DNA of 64,000 nucleotides, taken from positions 62,001 through 126,000 of the forward strand of contig NZ_JAHPZX010000001.1 of the NCBI RefSeq assembly GCF_021325795.1, written 5' to 3'. The notes below the pieces were generated by a model. That model did no database searches, had not been told where the DNA came from, and saw only the letters and a list, made by a program, of their open reading frames with translations. Positions 34,042 through 42,243 of this stretch are shown piece after piece. Position 1 is the first letter of the stretch. Each line of letters begins with the position of its first letter. The DNA is from Bordetella sp. LUAb4. Its GTDB lineage: Bacteria; Pseudomonadota; Gammaproteobacteria; Burkholderiales; Burkholderiaceae_B. Position numbers and translations under genes: made by a program.

Positions 34042-37029
34042 TCAGAAGCGCGTGTTCAGATTCACCTGCGCGCCATGATCACTGCTGCCGCCGCCGTACT
34101 GCCCGGTGTATGCAAGACCCAGCGTGGTCCAGCGTCCCACGGTCACGCGGACACCGGTTTCCACGAGCAAGTTATCGCGCGCCACCGGTGCCCCATTCAC
34201 GGAGAAACCGTCTCCCGCATCGAAGAAGAGTTGCGCTCGCGTGCGCAAATCACCGTCGTTGTGACGCCAGCCCAAACCCATGGTCAGCTTCACGGGGGCA
34301 TGCGCCACGGTCGCTTCATGGCTGGCGCGCACGCCCAACGTTGTGGTGGTGATCGCGTTGCGCGCGCGCTTGCCCGACAGCGCCGCGCTGCCGCCGCGCT
34401 CGTCGAATGCACGACGCCGCTGGTCCGCATAGGCAAGGCCGACATAGGGCTGCATCGTCAAGCCGGACGCCACCGGCACCGCGTATCCCAGTTCCGAGAA
34501 CCATTGCGCGGTACTTGCGCCATAATCCGCGCGCAGCTTCTGATCCAGCGTCGCGGCACTGACCTGGCGCTTGCTGCGCACGTCATGCCACGTGTATGCG
34601 CCACCCACGATCCAACGCAGCGCCCCCGGGCCCAGCGCCAAGGACTTCGCGCCATACACCACCGCGCTGTAACTGGATACGCCCGCGGACGAGTTCAAGC
34701 TCGATTGGCGCAAGCGGCTATCGATATAGCCCAAGGCGCCCCCCGCGCGCCAGCCGCTGCCAACGTCATGGTCCGCGCCGATGAAGATCCCTTCGCTATG
34801 CTGACGGCTCGATGCACTGCCATCCCGGCCGCGATAGTGCTGCCAGTTCCCAAGAACTTGTGCCCACGCCGGCGCCGCGCCAGATCGCGGCAGCGTCCCG
34901 GACAAGGGCGGCGTATCGGTCATGCCTGCTGCCGCCGTGGGTGCGCCGGCGAGTTGTGACGCGCCCAGGTTGCCGCGCAGTTGCGCCAAGGGCAGCTCAC
35001 GCACCGTCGTGCCGACCGAATGCAGGCCCGTCGCCACGGTGGCGTGCACTTCACCTGATAGCGAATCGAAGAATGCACCGGGTTGACCTTCGGTAAGAGA
35101 CAAGGCCGCGGCGCTGATGGCGTGCGAGCGCGGCAGGCTGGCAATCGAACTGGCGACCGCTCGTTGGCTGGAGGTCTCGGCCAGCTCGAGCAGGCGCCGC
35201 TCCAGCGCGCCATGCACCGCAACACGCTTGGAGGATGGTGACGCCGTTGGCTCGCTGGAGGTTGACTCGAGGAGTGCCGATTCGGGGGATATCGATTCAA
35301 GGGCTGCCGCTTCACGGGCCGTTGCTTCAGGCATGGCAGACAACGCATCGACGGCGGGATCATCCGGGTGCGACAGCTTCAGCAGCACGCGTGCGGCCTC
35401 GTTGTCCTGGTCGTAGACCAGTTCCGCCCGCATGACGACATAGGCACGTCCGGCCTCGTCCACCGCCGTGACGCCGCGGAAGCGTCCCGCATCGTCGGCC
35501 TGCGTGGACGCCACGGCGCGTCGCATGCGCAGAATTTCGTGGCTGCTGGCGGCGACGCCGCCGGGCAAAACGATTGCCCGGACTTCGCTGTCTCGCACGG
35601 AAGCATGGCCATCGACAACCAAACGGCCTGCTCGCTCGCCCTTGACGTACACGACCATCGCGCCATCCTGGCCCAGCCGCAAGTTCCCCGCCATGTTCAC
35701 CGTGTCCAGAGGGCTGGCGCGCGTACCCACATGCAGCGCATTGCGACGCCCCCGGAAATCGATGTCGCCGAGAGTCTTGGACGCTTGTCTCAACACCACG
35801 GTGTTGGCATCGCCAAGCGCCACGAGCGCGGCACCCTGGCCACGTTGAAGCGGGTTTGCCGGGCCAGGCGATTGCCGCGATCCGCGCAGTTCCCCTTGAT
35901 TCTCGAACCAGGTATGCGAGTGCAAGACCAAGGCGGCGCCGTTGCGCCCCGGCAGGCCCCTCGGCGCACTGCCACCCAGCCCCCCCTCGATGGTCCCGCG
36001 ATTGAGCATGGAACGATGATCCTGCAGGATTGCGCCCGGCCCACCGGGCCCCCCACGGCCGCGCCTGCCCTCGCCTTCGCCGCCGTCACCGCCTCGAATC
36101 CAACCTGAAGGAGCGACCACCACGTCGGTGAAGCGAAGGCTGCCTGGCGCGCTGACCGTTGCGCCGGAGTCGTGATGGCTGCTTGGCACGTTGACCGCTG
36201 CGTTGGGTGATAGGCCGTCGACCACCAGGCCGGGGCCACCGCCGCCGCCTTGCGCGGTCTTTGAACTCCCCCCCTGGCCACCGTGGACCTTGGCCTCCAA
36301 CGTCAAGCCGCCGAAGTCCTGGTAGACGGCCAGGCCGGTCCCGCCGCCACCACCGCCACCGCCGCCGCCGAAAAGGAAAGCCAGGCTCAGGAGATCCGGC
36401 TTTCCATTGCCGCCGCTTCCCCCCAACGCCTCTTCATTCACGACCACGTGCAGCATTGCCGGATCGCCGTCATACCCGGGCAGCACATCACGGAAGCCGT
36501 TCAGCCGTAGGCCCGTCGAACCGCCACCGCCCCCCAGGGTAGCGCTATGCCCGGCGACGCCCTTGAAATCCCTGGCCATGTGTTGACGCTCGACATGCCG
36601 CCATTCCGGCATCAGGATCACGGTCACGGGTCTTGGCTTGCCCGCAGGGTCCGCAGGCTTGGCGGTCCTGGGCCAGCCGTTCCATTCCGGATAAATGCCG
36701 GGGCGTCCTCCCAACACCTTCAGGGCGCCTCTGCCCCCATGGGACGCTTGTTCGTGGAGCCGTCCGCCGTTGCCACCATCCTTGTCTTTCGCTTGGCCCC
36801 TGCCGCCGATACCGCCAACGTAGGACGCCTGCTCCGAGGACAAGCGGCGCGGGTCCCTTATCGGCACTTCGTCAGCCCAGGGTGCCGAAGCCGGTCCCAT
36901 CGAGATGCCGCAGGCCAGCGCCAGCCGCGCGCCCAGCCGCGACTGACCGCGTGCTTGGCGTTTATCTTTCTTCACATTGAAAGACAGGCTTGCACGACGG
37001 GAAGCCGAGATTTTTTTATCTTTTGACAT
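34042..37029 (-). CDS. Type V autotransporter 3 with glycine-rich passenger
   Basis: Predicted 995 residues. An extended basic n-region and signal (RLGARLALACGISMG, then WADE) precede a passenger rich in GG turns, including an uninterrupted run of about ten glycines near residue 224. Alternating hydrophobic strands (GLRLNGF, GLAVYQDFGGLTLEAKV, NRGTIEGGLGG) suit a beta-helix. A Ser/Glu-rich spacer and the conserved linker (SLSGEVHATVAT) lead to the beta-barrel at about 718-995, ending NLNTRF. GGTGGA precedes ATG 37029. It is probably a surface adhesin-like protein; there are no catalytic motifs. Confidence 0.88.
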   Translation of the reverse strand: MSKDKKISASRRASLSFNVKKDKRQARGQSRLGARLALACGISMGPASAPWADEVPIRDPRRLSSEQASYVGGIGGRGQAKDKDGGNGGRLHEQASHGGRGALKVLGGRPGIYPEWNGWPRTAKPADPAGKPRPVTVILMPEWRHVERQHMARDFKGVAGHSATLGGGGGSTGLRLNGFRDVLPGYDGDPAMLHVVVNEEALGGSGGNGKPDLLSLAFLFGGGGGGGGGGTGLAVYQDFGGLTLEAKVHGGQGGSSKTAQGGGGGPGLVVDGLSPNAAVNVPSSHHDSGATVSAPGSLRFTDVVVAPSGWIRGGDGGEGEGRRGRGGPGGPGAILQDHRSMLNRGTIEGGLGGSAPRGLPGRNGAALVLHSHTWFENQGELRGSRQSPGPANPLQRGQGAALVALGDANTVVLRQASKTLGDIDFRGRRNALHVGTRASPLDTVNMAGNLRLGQDGAMVVYVKGERAGRLVVDGHASVRDSEVRAIVLPGGVAASSHEILRMRRAVASTQADDAGRFRGVTAVDEAGRAYVVMRAELVYDQDNEAARVLLKLSHPDDPAVDALSAMPEATAREAAALESISPESALLESTSSEPTASPSSKRVAVHGALERRLLELAETSSQRAVASSIASLPRSHAISAAALSLTEGQPGAFFDSLSGEVHATVATGLHSVGTTVRELPLAQLRGNLGASQLAGAPTAAAGMTDTPPLSGTLPRSGAAPAWAQVLGNWQHYRGRDGSASSRQHSEGIFIGADHDVGSGWRAGGALGYIDSRLRQSSLNSSAGVSSYSAVVYGAKSLALGPGALRWIVGGAYTWHDVRSKRQVSAATLDQKLRADYGASTAQWFSELGYAVPVASGLTMQPYVGLAYADQRRRAFDERGGSAALSGKRARNAITTTTLGVRASHEATVAHAPVKLTMGLGWRHNDGDLRTRAQLFFDAGDGFSVNGAPVARDNLLVETGVRVTVGRWTTLGLAYTGQYGGGSSDHGAQVNLNTRF

Positions 37030-37088
37030 GTTTCCACCCTCACCTGATCGCAGCCATTCACCGATCTGCAATCTCAATTCACAATCGT

Positions 37089-37123
37089 GAGCAGGTCAGT
37101 AACGAGTGCGTGATAAAGGTTTC
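37089..37123 (-). promoter_or_regulatory. ECF-sigma-like promoter element upstream of autotransporter 3
   Basis: On the minus strand: GAAAC at 37123-37119, 15 bases, GTTAC plus TGACCTGCTC ending at 37089, 60 bases before the ATG. It is the third copy of the element before the autotransporter genes. Confidence 0.68.
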
Positions 37124-37135
37124 GATTGCGGCGCT

Positions 37136-37196
37136 TCTATTTCAACTTGCTATTCTTGTTGCGAGCGCGGGCCGGCTATTTCAGCTTGCTATCCTT
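37136..37196 (+). repeat. 22-base imperfect direct repeat upstream of the zinc-ribbon gene
   Basis: Bases 37136-37157 (CTATTTCAACTTGCTATTCTT core) recur at 37175-37196 with four differences; the repeat starts are 39 bases apart. Both copies lie between the autotransporter 3 promoter and the plus-strand zinc-ribbon gene. They may be paired regulator sites or a small local duplication. Confidence 0.6.
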
Positions 37197-37231
37197 CTAT
37201 GTCGATTCGTAGCACTGCCAAAGGAGACGTC

Positions 37232-37549
37232 ATGATCAGACTGCGGCGCGCGCCCAATCTGCTGATCGCGCAACACTGGGTCAACCTGCTGGAGCAGGCT
37301 CGCATTTCCTGCGAGCTGCATAACCAGTACATGCAAGGCGCCATGGGCGACATCCCTGTCGACCAATGCGGACCGGAGGTGTGGTTGGAACACGAAACCG
37401 ATTTACCGGCCGCACAGCGTCTCATCGACGGCCTTGCGTCGACGCCCGGCGCGCCGCTGATGCGCTGGCGCTGCGGATCGTGCGATGAATGGCTGGAGCC
37501 GCAGTTCACGACATGCTGGAACTGCGGATCATCCCCGGCGTATGGTTAA
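37232..37549 (+). CDS. DUF2007-family small protein with C-terminal zinc ribbon
   Basis: Predicted 105 residues. The N-terminal half (APNLLIAQHWVNLLEQARISCELHNQYMQGAMGDIP) is the DUF2007 pattern, a PII-like small fold of unknown signalling role. The C-terminus has two Cys pairs (CGSC and CWNCG) for a zinc ribbon. AAGGAG is five bases before ATG 37232. It appears to be a lone gene, convergent with the following LysR gene. Confidence 0.88.
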   Translation: MIRLRRAPNLLIAQHWVNLLEQARISCELHNQYMQGAMGDIPVDQCGPEVWLEHETDLPAAQRLIDGLASTPGAPLMRWRCGSCDEWLEPQFTTCWNCGSSPAYG

Positions 37550-37564
37550 AAATGAGAACTATTG

Positions 37565-38497
37565 CTAAAGCGCGATCGCCGGCGCTTCCTTGATCACCTG
37601 CCGCAAGGCCGCGGCGAAGCGCCGCGCGGTGGTCGACAGCGGGCTGTTCGCCGCGTGCAGCAACTGGATCTTGTGCGGCAGCACGGGATCCGTGGGCCGC
37701 AGGACGAAATCGCGCTGGAAGTCGGGGTGGTAGCCGAAGGATTCGATCAGCGCCACACCCACGCCCTGCCGCACCAAGGCCAGCGCCTCGGGCGTGGCGC
37801 GGATTTCGATGTCCGGTTGCAGAGGGCTCTCGCCCGAGTTCAGGAAACGGGCGGCCAGGCGGCCGAAGGGCGTTTCCGCTTCATACCCGATCAATAGATG
37901 CCCGCGCAGATCCTCCGCCTGGATGCGCGAGCGCGCGGCCAGCGGATGGCCGCGCGGGATCGCACAGCCCAGCCAGCCCGCGCCTATCTCTTCGGCCGCG
38001 ACGTTGGCATTGGCGGGCGGCGACATGGACGCGATGCCGAAATCCGCATGGCCCATCAGGATGTGCGGCAACAGCATGTCGAACGCCAGCGGACGGTAGC
38101 GTATCGCCGTGCCGGGATGCTTCTCGCGAAAGCGCTGGATGGTGCGGGGAATCAGCCACTCGCTGAAACTAGGACTCGACACCAGGCTCAAGGTCCCCGT
38201 CGCGCCCGACCCCAGGCCGGTCGCCAAGGTATTGAACCGGCTGACGTGATCGAAGATCTGTTCTGACTCCGCGAACAGGCGGCGCGCCTCCGGCGTGGGT
38301 TGCAGTCGTCCCTTGATCCGCTCGAACAGCGGATAGCGCAGGCGATTCTCCGCCGACGCCAGGATGCGGCTGACGGCGGGCTGGGTGACGAACAGCATGC
38401 GGCCCGCTTCGCTCAGCGAACCCGTCAGCATCACTGCATGAAAGACTTCGATCTGCCGCAGGCTGAGCGCGGCGCCTTGGGAATTCAGGCCGGCCAT
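37565..38497 (-). CDS. LysR-family regulator of the D-amino-acid-type locus
   Basis: Predicted 310 residues: SLRQIEVFHAVMLTGSLSEAGRML then VTQPAVSRILASAENRLRYPLFERIKGRL is the LysR DNA-binding domain, followed by the effector domain. It is divergent from the amidohydrolase gene at 38925. The 428-base gap between them holds the heptanucleotide array. ATG 38497 is taken; the upstream frame to 38554 lacks family similarity. Confidence 0.93.
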   Translation of the reverse strand: MAGLNSQGAALSLRQIEVFHAVMLTGSLSEAGRMLFVTQPAVSRILASAENRLRYPLFERIKGRLQPTPEARRLFAESEQIFDHVSRFNTLATGLGSGATGTLSLVSSPSFSEWLIPRTIQRFREKHPGTAIRYRPLAFDMLLPHILMGHADFGIASMSPPANANVAAEEIGAGWLGCAIPRGHPLAARSRIQAEDLRGHLLIGYEAETPFGRLAARFLNSGESPLQPDIEIRATPEALALVRQGVGVALIESFGYHPDFQRDFVLRPTDPVLPHKIQLLHAANSPLSTTARRFAAALRQVIKEAPAIAL

Positions 38498-38590
38498 GGT
38501 CGGGTCCAGGTGGATGCGGAAACAAGCTTGGGATTGTAGGCGGCGAAGTCCCACGCCGTGGACAAGCGCCGCGGACGGGTGGGCGAGCGG

Positions 38591-38667
38591 GCGGGTGGCG
38601 GGTGGCGGGTGGCGGGTGGCAGGTGGCAGGTGGCAGGTGGCAGGTGGCGGGTGGCAGGTGGCAGGTG
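38591..38667. repeat. Eleven-copy heptanucleotide tandem repeat
   Basis: Eleven back-to-back 7-base units: GCGGGTG four times, GCAGGTG four times, GCGGGTG once and GCAGGTG twice. They lie in the intergenic region between the divergent LysR (38497) and amidohydrolase (38925) genes. A 7-base unit is prone to slippage, and in a promoter region a change in copy number alters spacing. Confidence 0.95.
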
Positions 38668-38924
38668 GTCGGGCGTCGGACGCCGTGCGGCCGAGGCCAC
38701 ACCCCGCATGATGAATTGCTCACGGCCTATAACAAAAAGCGCACCCGGGTTTTCCCGTGGTCAGCGCAGCGCTTAAAAAATAACCATACATATCAATTAT
38801 TTAGTCTCCATCCACGCAGGATATGCTGCACCGCACCAGGGTCTACCCTTAGATTTACAGCGCCCTGGCGACAGTCCATTCTTCACTGCAACAACGCCCC
38901 TAAAGCCACCAGGAACCGTCTCCC

Positions 38925-39920
38925 ATGTCCCGCACCATTACCGTCGCCGCCGCCCAACTCGGCCCCATCCAGAAGGCGGAGGGCCGCGCGGTGGCGGTGG
39001 GCCGCATGCTGCGCCTGCTGGACCGCGCTCATCAGCGGGGCGCCGAAGTGGTCGTGTTTCCGGAACTGGCACTGACCACATTCTTCCCCCGCTGGTACAC
39101 GGAAAACCTGGACGAAGCCGACCACTGGTATGAGCAGACCCTGCCCTCGGCCGAAACCCAGCCGCTATTCGACGCCATCCGCCGCTATGGCATCACCATC
39201 TACCTGGGCTACGCGGAAATCGCCCACGAAGCCGACGAGCAGGGCGTGACGCGCAAGCGCCGCTTCAACACGGCCGTCATCATCGCGCCCAATGGCGAGG
39301 TGATCCTGAAGTATCGCAAGGTCCACCTGCCCGGCCACGCTGAATTCGCCGAGCATCGCAAAGTACAGCACCTGGAAAAACGCTATTTCGAGGTGGGCAA
39401 CCTCGGCTTCCCCGTCGTGCGCGCCCCCGTCGGCAAGGCCGGCCTGGAAGTCAATCTGGGCATGCTGATCTGCAACGACCGCCGTTGGCCCGAAGCGTGG
39501 CGCGTGCTGGGCCTGCAGCAGGTGGAACTGGTCCTGCTGGGCTACAACACCCCGGCGGTGAACCAGGACAACCGCGGCTTCGAGGCGCATCACCTGCGCG
39601 TCGCGCATTCGCAGCTCGCCATCCAGTCCGGCTGCTACCAGAACGCCTGCTTCGGCGTGGCCGTGGCCAAGGCCGGCAAGGAAGACGGCTTCGAATTGTT
39701 CGGCCATTCCATCATCGTCAATCCACAGGGCGAGATCATCGCCATGGCGACGACGTGGGACGACGAGCTGATCGTGGCGGACTGCAATCTGGACATGTGC
39801 GAGTTGGGCCGTACCACGGTGTTCAATTTCGAGAAACATCGCCGGCCCGAAGCCTATGGCCGGATCACGGAGCAAGTCGGCAGCGTGGCGCCGCCGTTGT
39901 GGACGCCCATGAAAGATTGA
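38925..39920 (+). CDS. Nitrilase-superfamily N-carbamoyl-D-amino-acid amidohydrolase-like protein
   Basis: Predicted 331 residues. The Glu-Lys-Cys triad is E47 (FPELAL), K132 (KYRKVHLPG) and C183 (GMLICNDRRWPEAW), which matches N-carbamoyl-D-amino-acid hydrolases. The reaction removes the carbamoyl group of N-carbamoyl amino acids, giving the D-amino acid, CO2 and ammonia. No hydantoinase gene accompanies it, so the carbamoyl substrate may come from outside. It is the first gene of a four-gene plus-strand cluster. Confidence 0.92.
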   Translation: MSRTITVAAAQLGPIQKAEGRAVAVGRMLRLLDRAHQRGAEVVVFPELALTTFFPRWYTENLDEADHWYEQTLPSAETQPLFDAIRRYGITIYLGYAEIAHEADEQGVTRKRRFNTAVIIAPNGEVILKYRKVHLPGHAEFAEHRKVQHLEKRYFEVGNLGFPVVRAPVGKAGLEVNLGMLICNDRRWPEAWRVLGLQQVELVLLGYNTPAVNQDNRGFEAHHLRVAHSQLAIQSGCYQNACFGVAVAKAGKEDGFELFGHSIIVNPQGEIIAMATTWDDELIVADCNLDMCELGRTTVFNFEKHRRPEAYGRITEQVGSVAPPLWTPMKD

Positions 39921-40030
39921 AGCCACATCCTGGCCATGCCGGCCTACCCACGCGCCCGGCCCTCCACCCGCCGCACCCTGCACTCCGGCGGGCGGGGGCG
40001 GCAATCAACAAACAGCGGTTTGCACACCTC

Positions 40031-41065
40031 ATGAATTTGACGCCTCTTCCCTCCTCCATCGAGCATGAAATGCTGGGCACCCTGCGCGTGCCTGGCTATG
40101 AAGACGTGCTGGCCGCCGCCGACCGCATCGCGCCCTACGTGCGGCGCACCGCGCTGCTGCGTTCGCCGAAACTGGACGACCTGGCGGGCGCGCCGGTCTG
40201 GCTGAAGCTGGAGAACCTGCAGATAACCGGCTCGTTCAAGGCGCGCGGCGCCTTCAATGCGCTGCTCAAGCTCGACCCCGCCCAACGCTCCCGCGGCGTG
40301 GTGGCCTATTCGACCGGCAACCATGGCCAGGCCGTCGCCTGGGCCGCGCGTACGCTGGGAATTCCCGCCACCATCGTGATGCCGGTGGACGCCCCCGCCA
40401 ATAAAGTGGAGAAGGCACGCCGCCACGGCGCCGAGGTCGTGCAGTACGACCGGACTCGCGAAAGCCGCGAGACCATAGGCATGCGCCTGCTGGAACAAAC
40501 CGGTGCCACGCTGGTGCCCCCGGGCGATCATCCCGACGTGCTGGCCGCGCAAGGTACGCTGGCGCTGGAAGCCCTGCGCGACCTGCCGCCCGCCGCTCTG
40601 GAAAATCTCGGCCTCTTCGCCACGCCCTGCGGCGGAGGCGGCATGGCGGCCGGCTGCGCCCTGGCGCTGCAAGCCCTGGCACCGCACGCACGCCTGGTGG
40701 CGGCCGAGCCGGCCGGCTACGACGACACCGTGCGGTCCCTGGTCGCAGGCAAGCGCGTACCAAACACGCCCGGGGCGCGGACGCTGTGCGACGCGCTGAT
40801 GGCCGCCATTCCGGCCGAACTTCCCTACGCGATCAACGGCCGCCGCCTGGACGCCGCGGTGGCCGTGACCGATGAAGAGGTCGAAACGGCAATCCGTTTT
40901 GCCCTGGATGAGTTGCGCCTGGTAGTCGAGCCGGGCGGCGCGGTCGCCCTGGCGGCCTTGCTGGCTGGCCATATCTCCACGCAAGGCAGGGACAGCGTCA
41001 TCGTCCTGTCGGGCGGCAACATCGATCTGCCCCTGCTCACGCGTATCGCCGGGGAGGGCCACTAA
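40031..41065 (+). CDS. Threonine/serine dehydratase-family PLP enzyme
   Basis: Predicted 344 residues of fold type II. The PLP lysine is K70 (GSFKARGAFN); STGNHGQAVAW, the glycine loop CGGGGMAAG and SGGNID complete the site. Such enzymes deaminate Thr, Ser or hydroxyaspartate to a 2-oxo acid plus ammonia. There is no C-terminal ACT regulatory domain, so it is a catabolic type. ATG 40031 gives the normal N-terminus; a much longer frame runs back into the upstream gene but is an artefact. Confidence 0.92.
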   Translation: MNLTPLPSSIEHEMLGTLRVPGYEDVLAAADRIAPYVRRTALLRSPKLDDLAGAPVWLKLENLQITGSFKARGAFNALLKLDPAQRSRGVVAYSTGNHGQAVAWAARTLGIPATIVMPVDAPANKVEKARRHGAEVVQYDRTRESRETIGMRLLEQTGATLVPPGDHPDVLAAQGTLALEALRDLPPAALENLGLFATPCGGGGMAAGCALALQALAPHARLVAAEPAGYDDTVRSLVAGKRVPNTPGARTLCDALMAAIPAELPYAINGRRLDAAVAVTDEEVETAIRFALDELRLVVEPGGAVALAALLAGHISTQGRDSVIVLSGGNIDLPLLTRIAGEGH

Positions 41066-41144
41066 GACATTGCTTTGCTTCAAGCGCGCCACTCGTAGGG
41101 GGCGCGCCACTCAAAATTTCTATAACAGTCCAAGGAAATCCATC

Positions 41145-42134
41145 ATGTCGTCATCGTTCATGCGCCGCGCCGCGCGCCTGCTCTCTGCCGGTAGCGTCAT
41201 CGCCGCTGCCGCCCTGCCTGTCGCGGCCCACGCCGAATACCCCGATCGTCCGGTCACCATCGTCGTCCCGTTCAACACGGGCACCACGCCCGACATCGTC
41301 ACCCGCCTGCTGGCGTCGGTCATCAGCAAGGACACCGGCGGCAACTTCGTCGTGCAGAACAAAGTGGGCGCCTCCGGCATCATCGGCACCCAATACGTCG
41401 CCAACCAACCCGCCGACGGCTATACGCTGGCCTTCGCCAACGTGGCCACGCTGGCGATCAACCAGTCGCTGTATTCCAAGCTGCCCTATGACGCCGACAA
41501 GCAATTGGCGCCGGTGGCACTGACCGGTTCGGTGCAAAACGTACTGGCGGTGCGTCCCAGCCTGGGCGTGAAGACCGTCGCGGACCTCATCGCGCTGGGC
41601 AAGAAAGAGCCGGGCAAGCTGGTCTTCTCCTCCGGCGGCAACGGCACCACCGGCCATCTGAGCGCCGCGATGTTCGGCACCATGGCCGGCGTACAGATGA
41701 TGCACGTGCCCTACAAGGGCGGCGTCGAAGCCGATCTCGCCGTGCTGCGTGGCGAAGCCGACATGGTGTTCGACAACATTTCCTCGATATCGACCTTCAT
41801 GGATCAGGGCAAGGTCATCCCGCTGGCCGTCACCGGCGCGACGCGTGATCCCCTGCTGCCCAATCTGCCGACCCTGGACGAGCTGGGTCTGAAGGGCTAC
41901 AAGGCCGTCGCGTGGACCGGCTACGTGGCGCCCGCCGGCACCGACCCCAAGATCCTGGACTGGCTGAATGCCGCCATCAACAAGGCGCTGGCCGAGCCGG
42001 AAGTACAGGCAAAGCTGAAGACGCTGGCTTACGTGCCCAACATCAAACCACGCCAGGCCTTGTTCGACATCGCTCATGAAGAGCGTCCCGTCTGGGCCAA
42101 GGTGATCAAGGACGCCAACGTTCACATCGACTGA
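41145..42134 (+). CDS. Bug-type periplasmic substrate-binding protein
   Basis: Predicted 329 residues with a signal peptide ending at AHAEYP (about residue 30). YPDRPVTIVVPFNTGTTPDIVTRLLA, VVQNKVGASGIIGTQYVA and LVFSSGGNGTTGHLSAAMFG are family motifs. AAGGAA lies seven bases before ATG 41145. It sits between the dehydratase and the D-aminoacylase, so its ligand is probably an N-acyl or N-carbamoyl amino acid. No membrane transporter gene is nearby. Confidence 0.94.
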   Translation: MSSSFMRRAARLLSAGSVIAAAALPVAAHAEYPDRPVTIVVPFNTGTTPDIVTRLLASVISKDTGGNFVVQNKVGASGIIGTQYVANQPADGYTLAFANVATLAINQSLYSKLPYDADKQLAPVALTGSVQNVLAVRPSLGVKTVADLIALGKKEPGKLVFSSGGNGTTGHLSAAMFGTMAGVQMMHVPYKGGVEADLAVLRGEADMVFDNISSISTFMDQGKVIPLAVTGATRDPLLPNLPTLDELGLKGYKAVAWTGYVAPAGTDPKILDWLNAAINKALAEPEVQAKLKTLAYVPNIKPRQALFDIAHEERPVWAKVIKDANVHID

Positions 42135-42243
42135 GTCAACGGTTTCAACGAACTCGTTTATCGCTTTCATGCCGCCCGCGCCGTCGACGACATCAAGGAC
42201 TGTTCACCGTCCTCGTCCCGACGGCGCTTTTTCTGGATAACCC

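Noticed and set aside
38591-38667. Possible CRISPR or coding repeat
   Set aside because: Seven-base units without spacers; the overlapping frames lack start signals and give only Val/Ala/Gly/Gln-type low-complexity peptides.
39485-40030. N-terminal extension of the threonine-dehydratase-like gene to 526 codons
   Set aside because: The extra 182 codons run antiphase through the amidohydrolase gene and show no homology; the PLP fold begins normally at ATG 40031.
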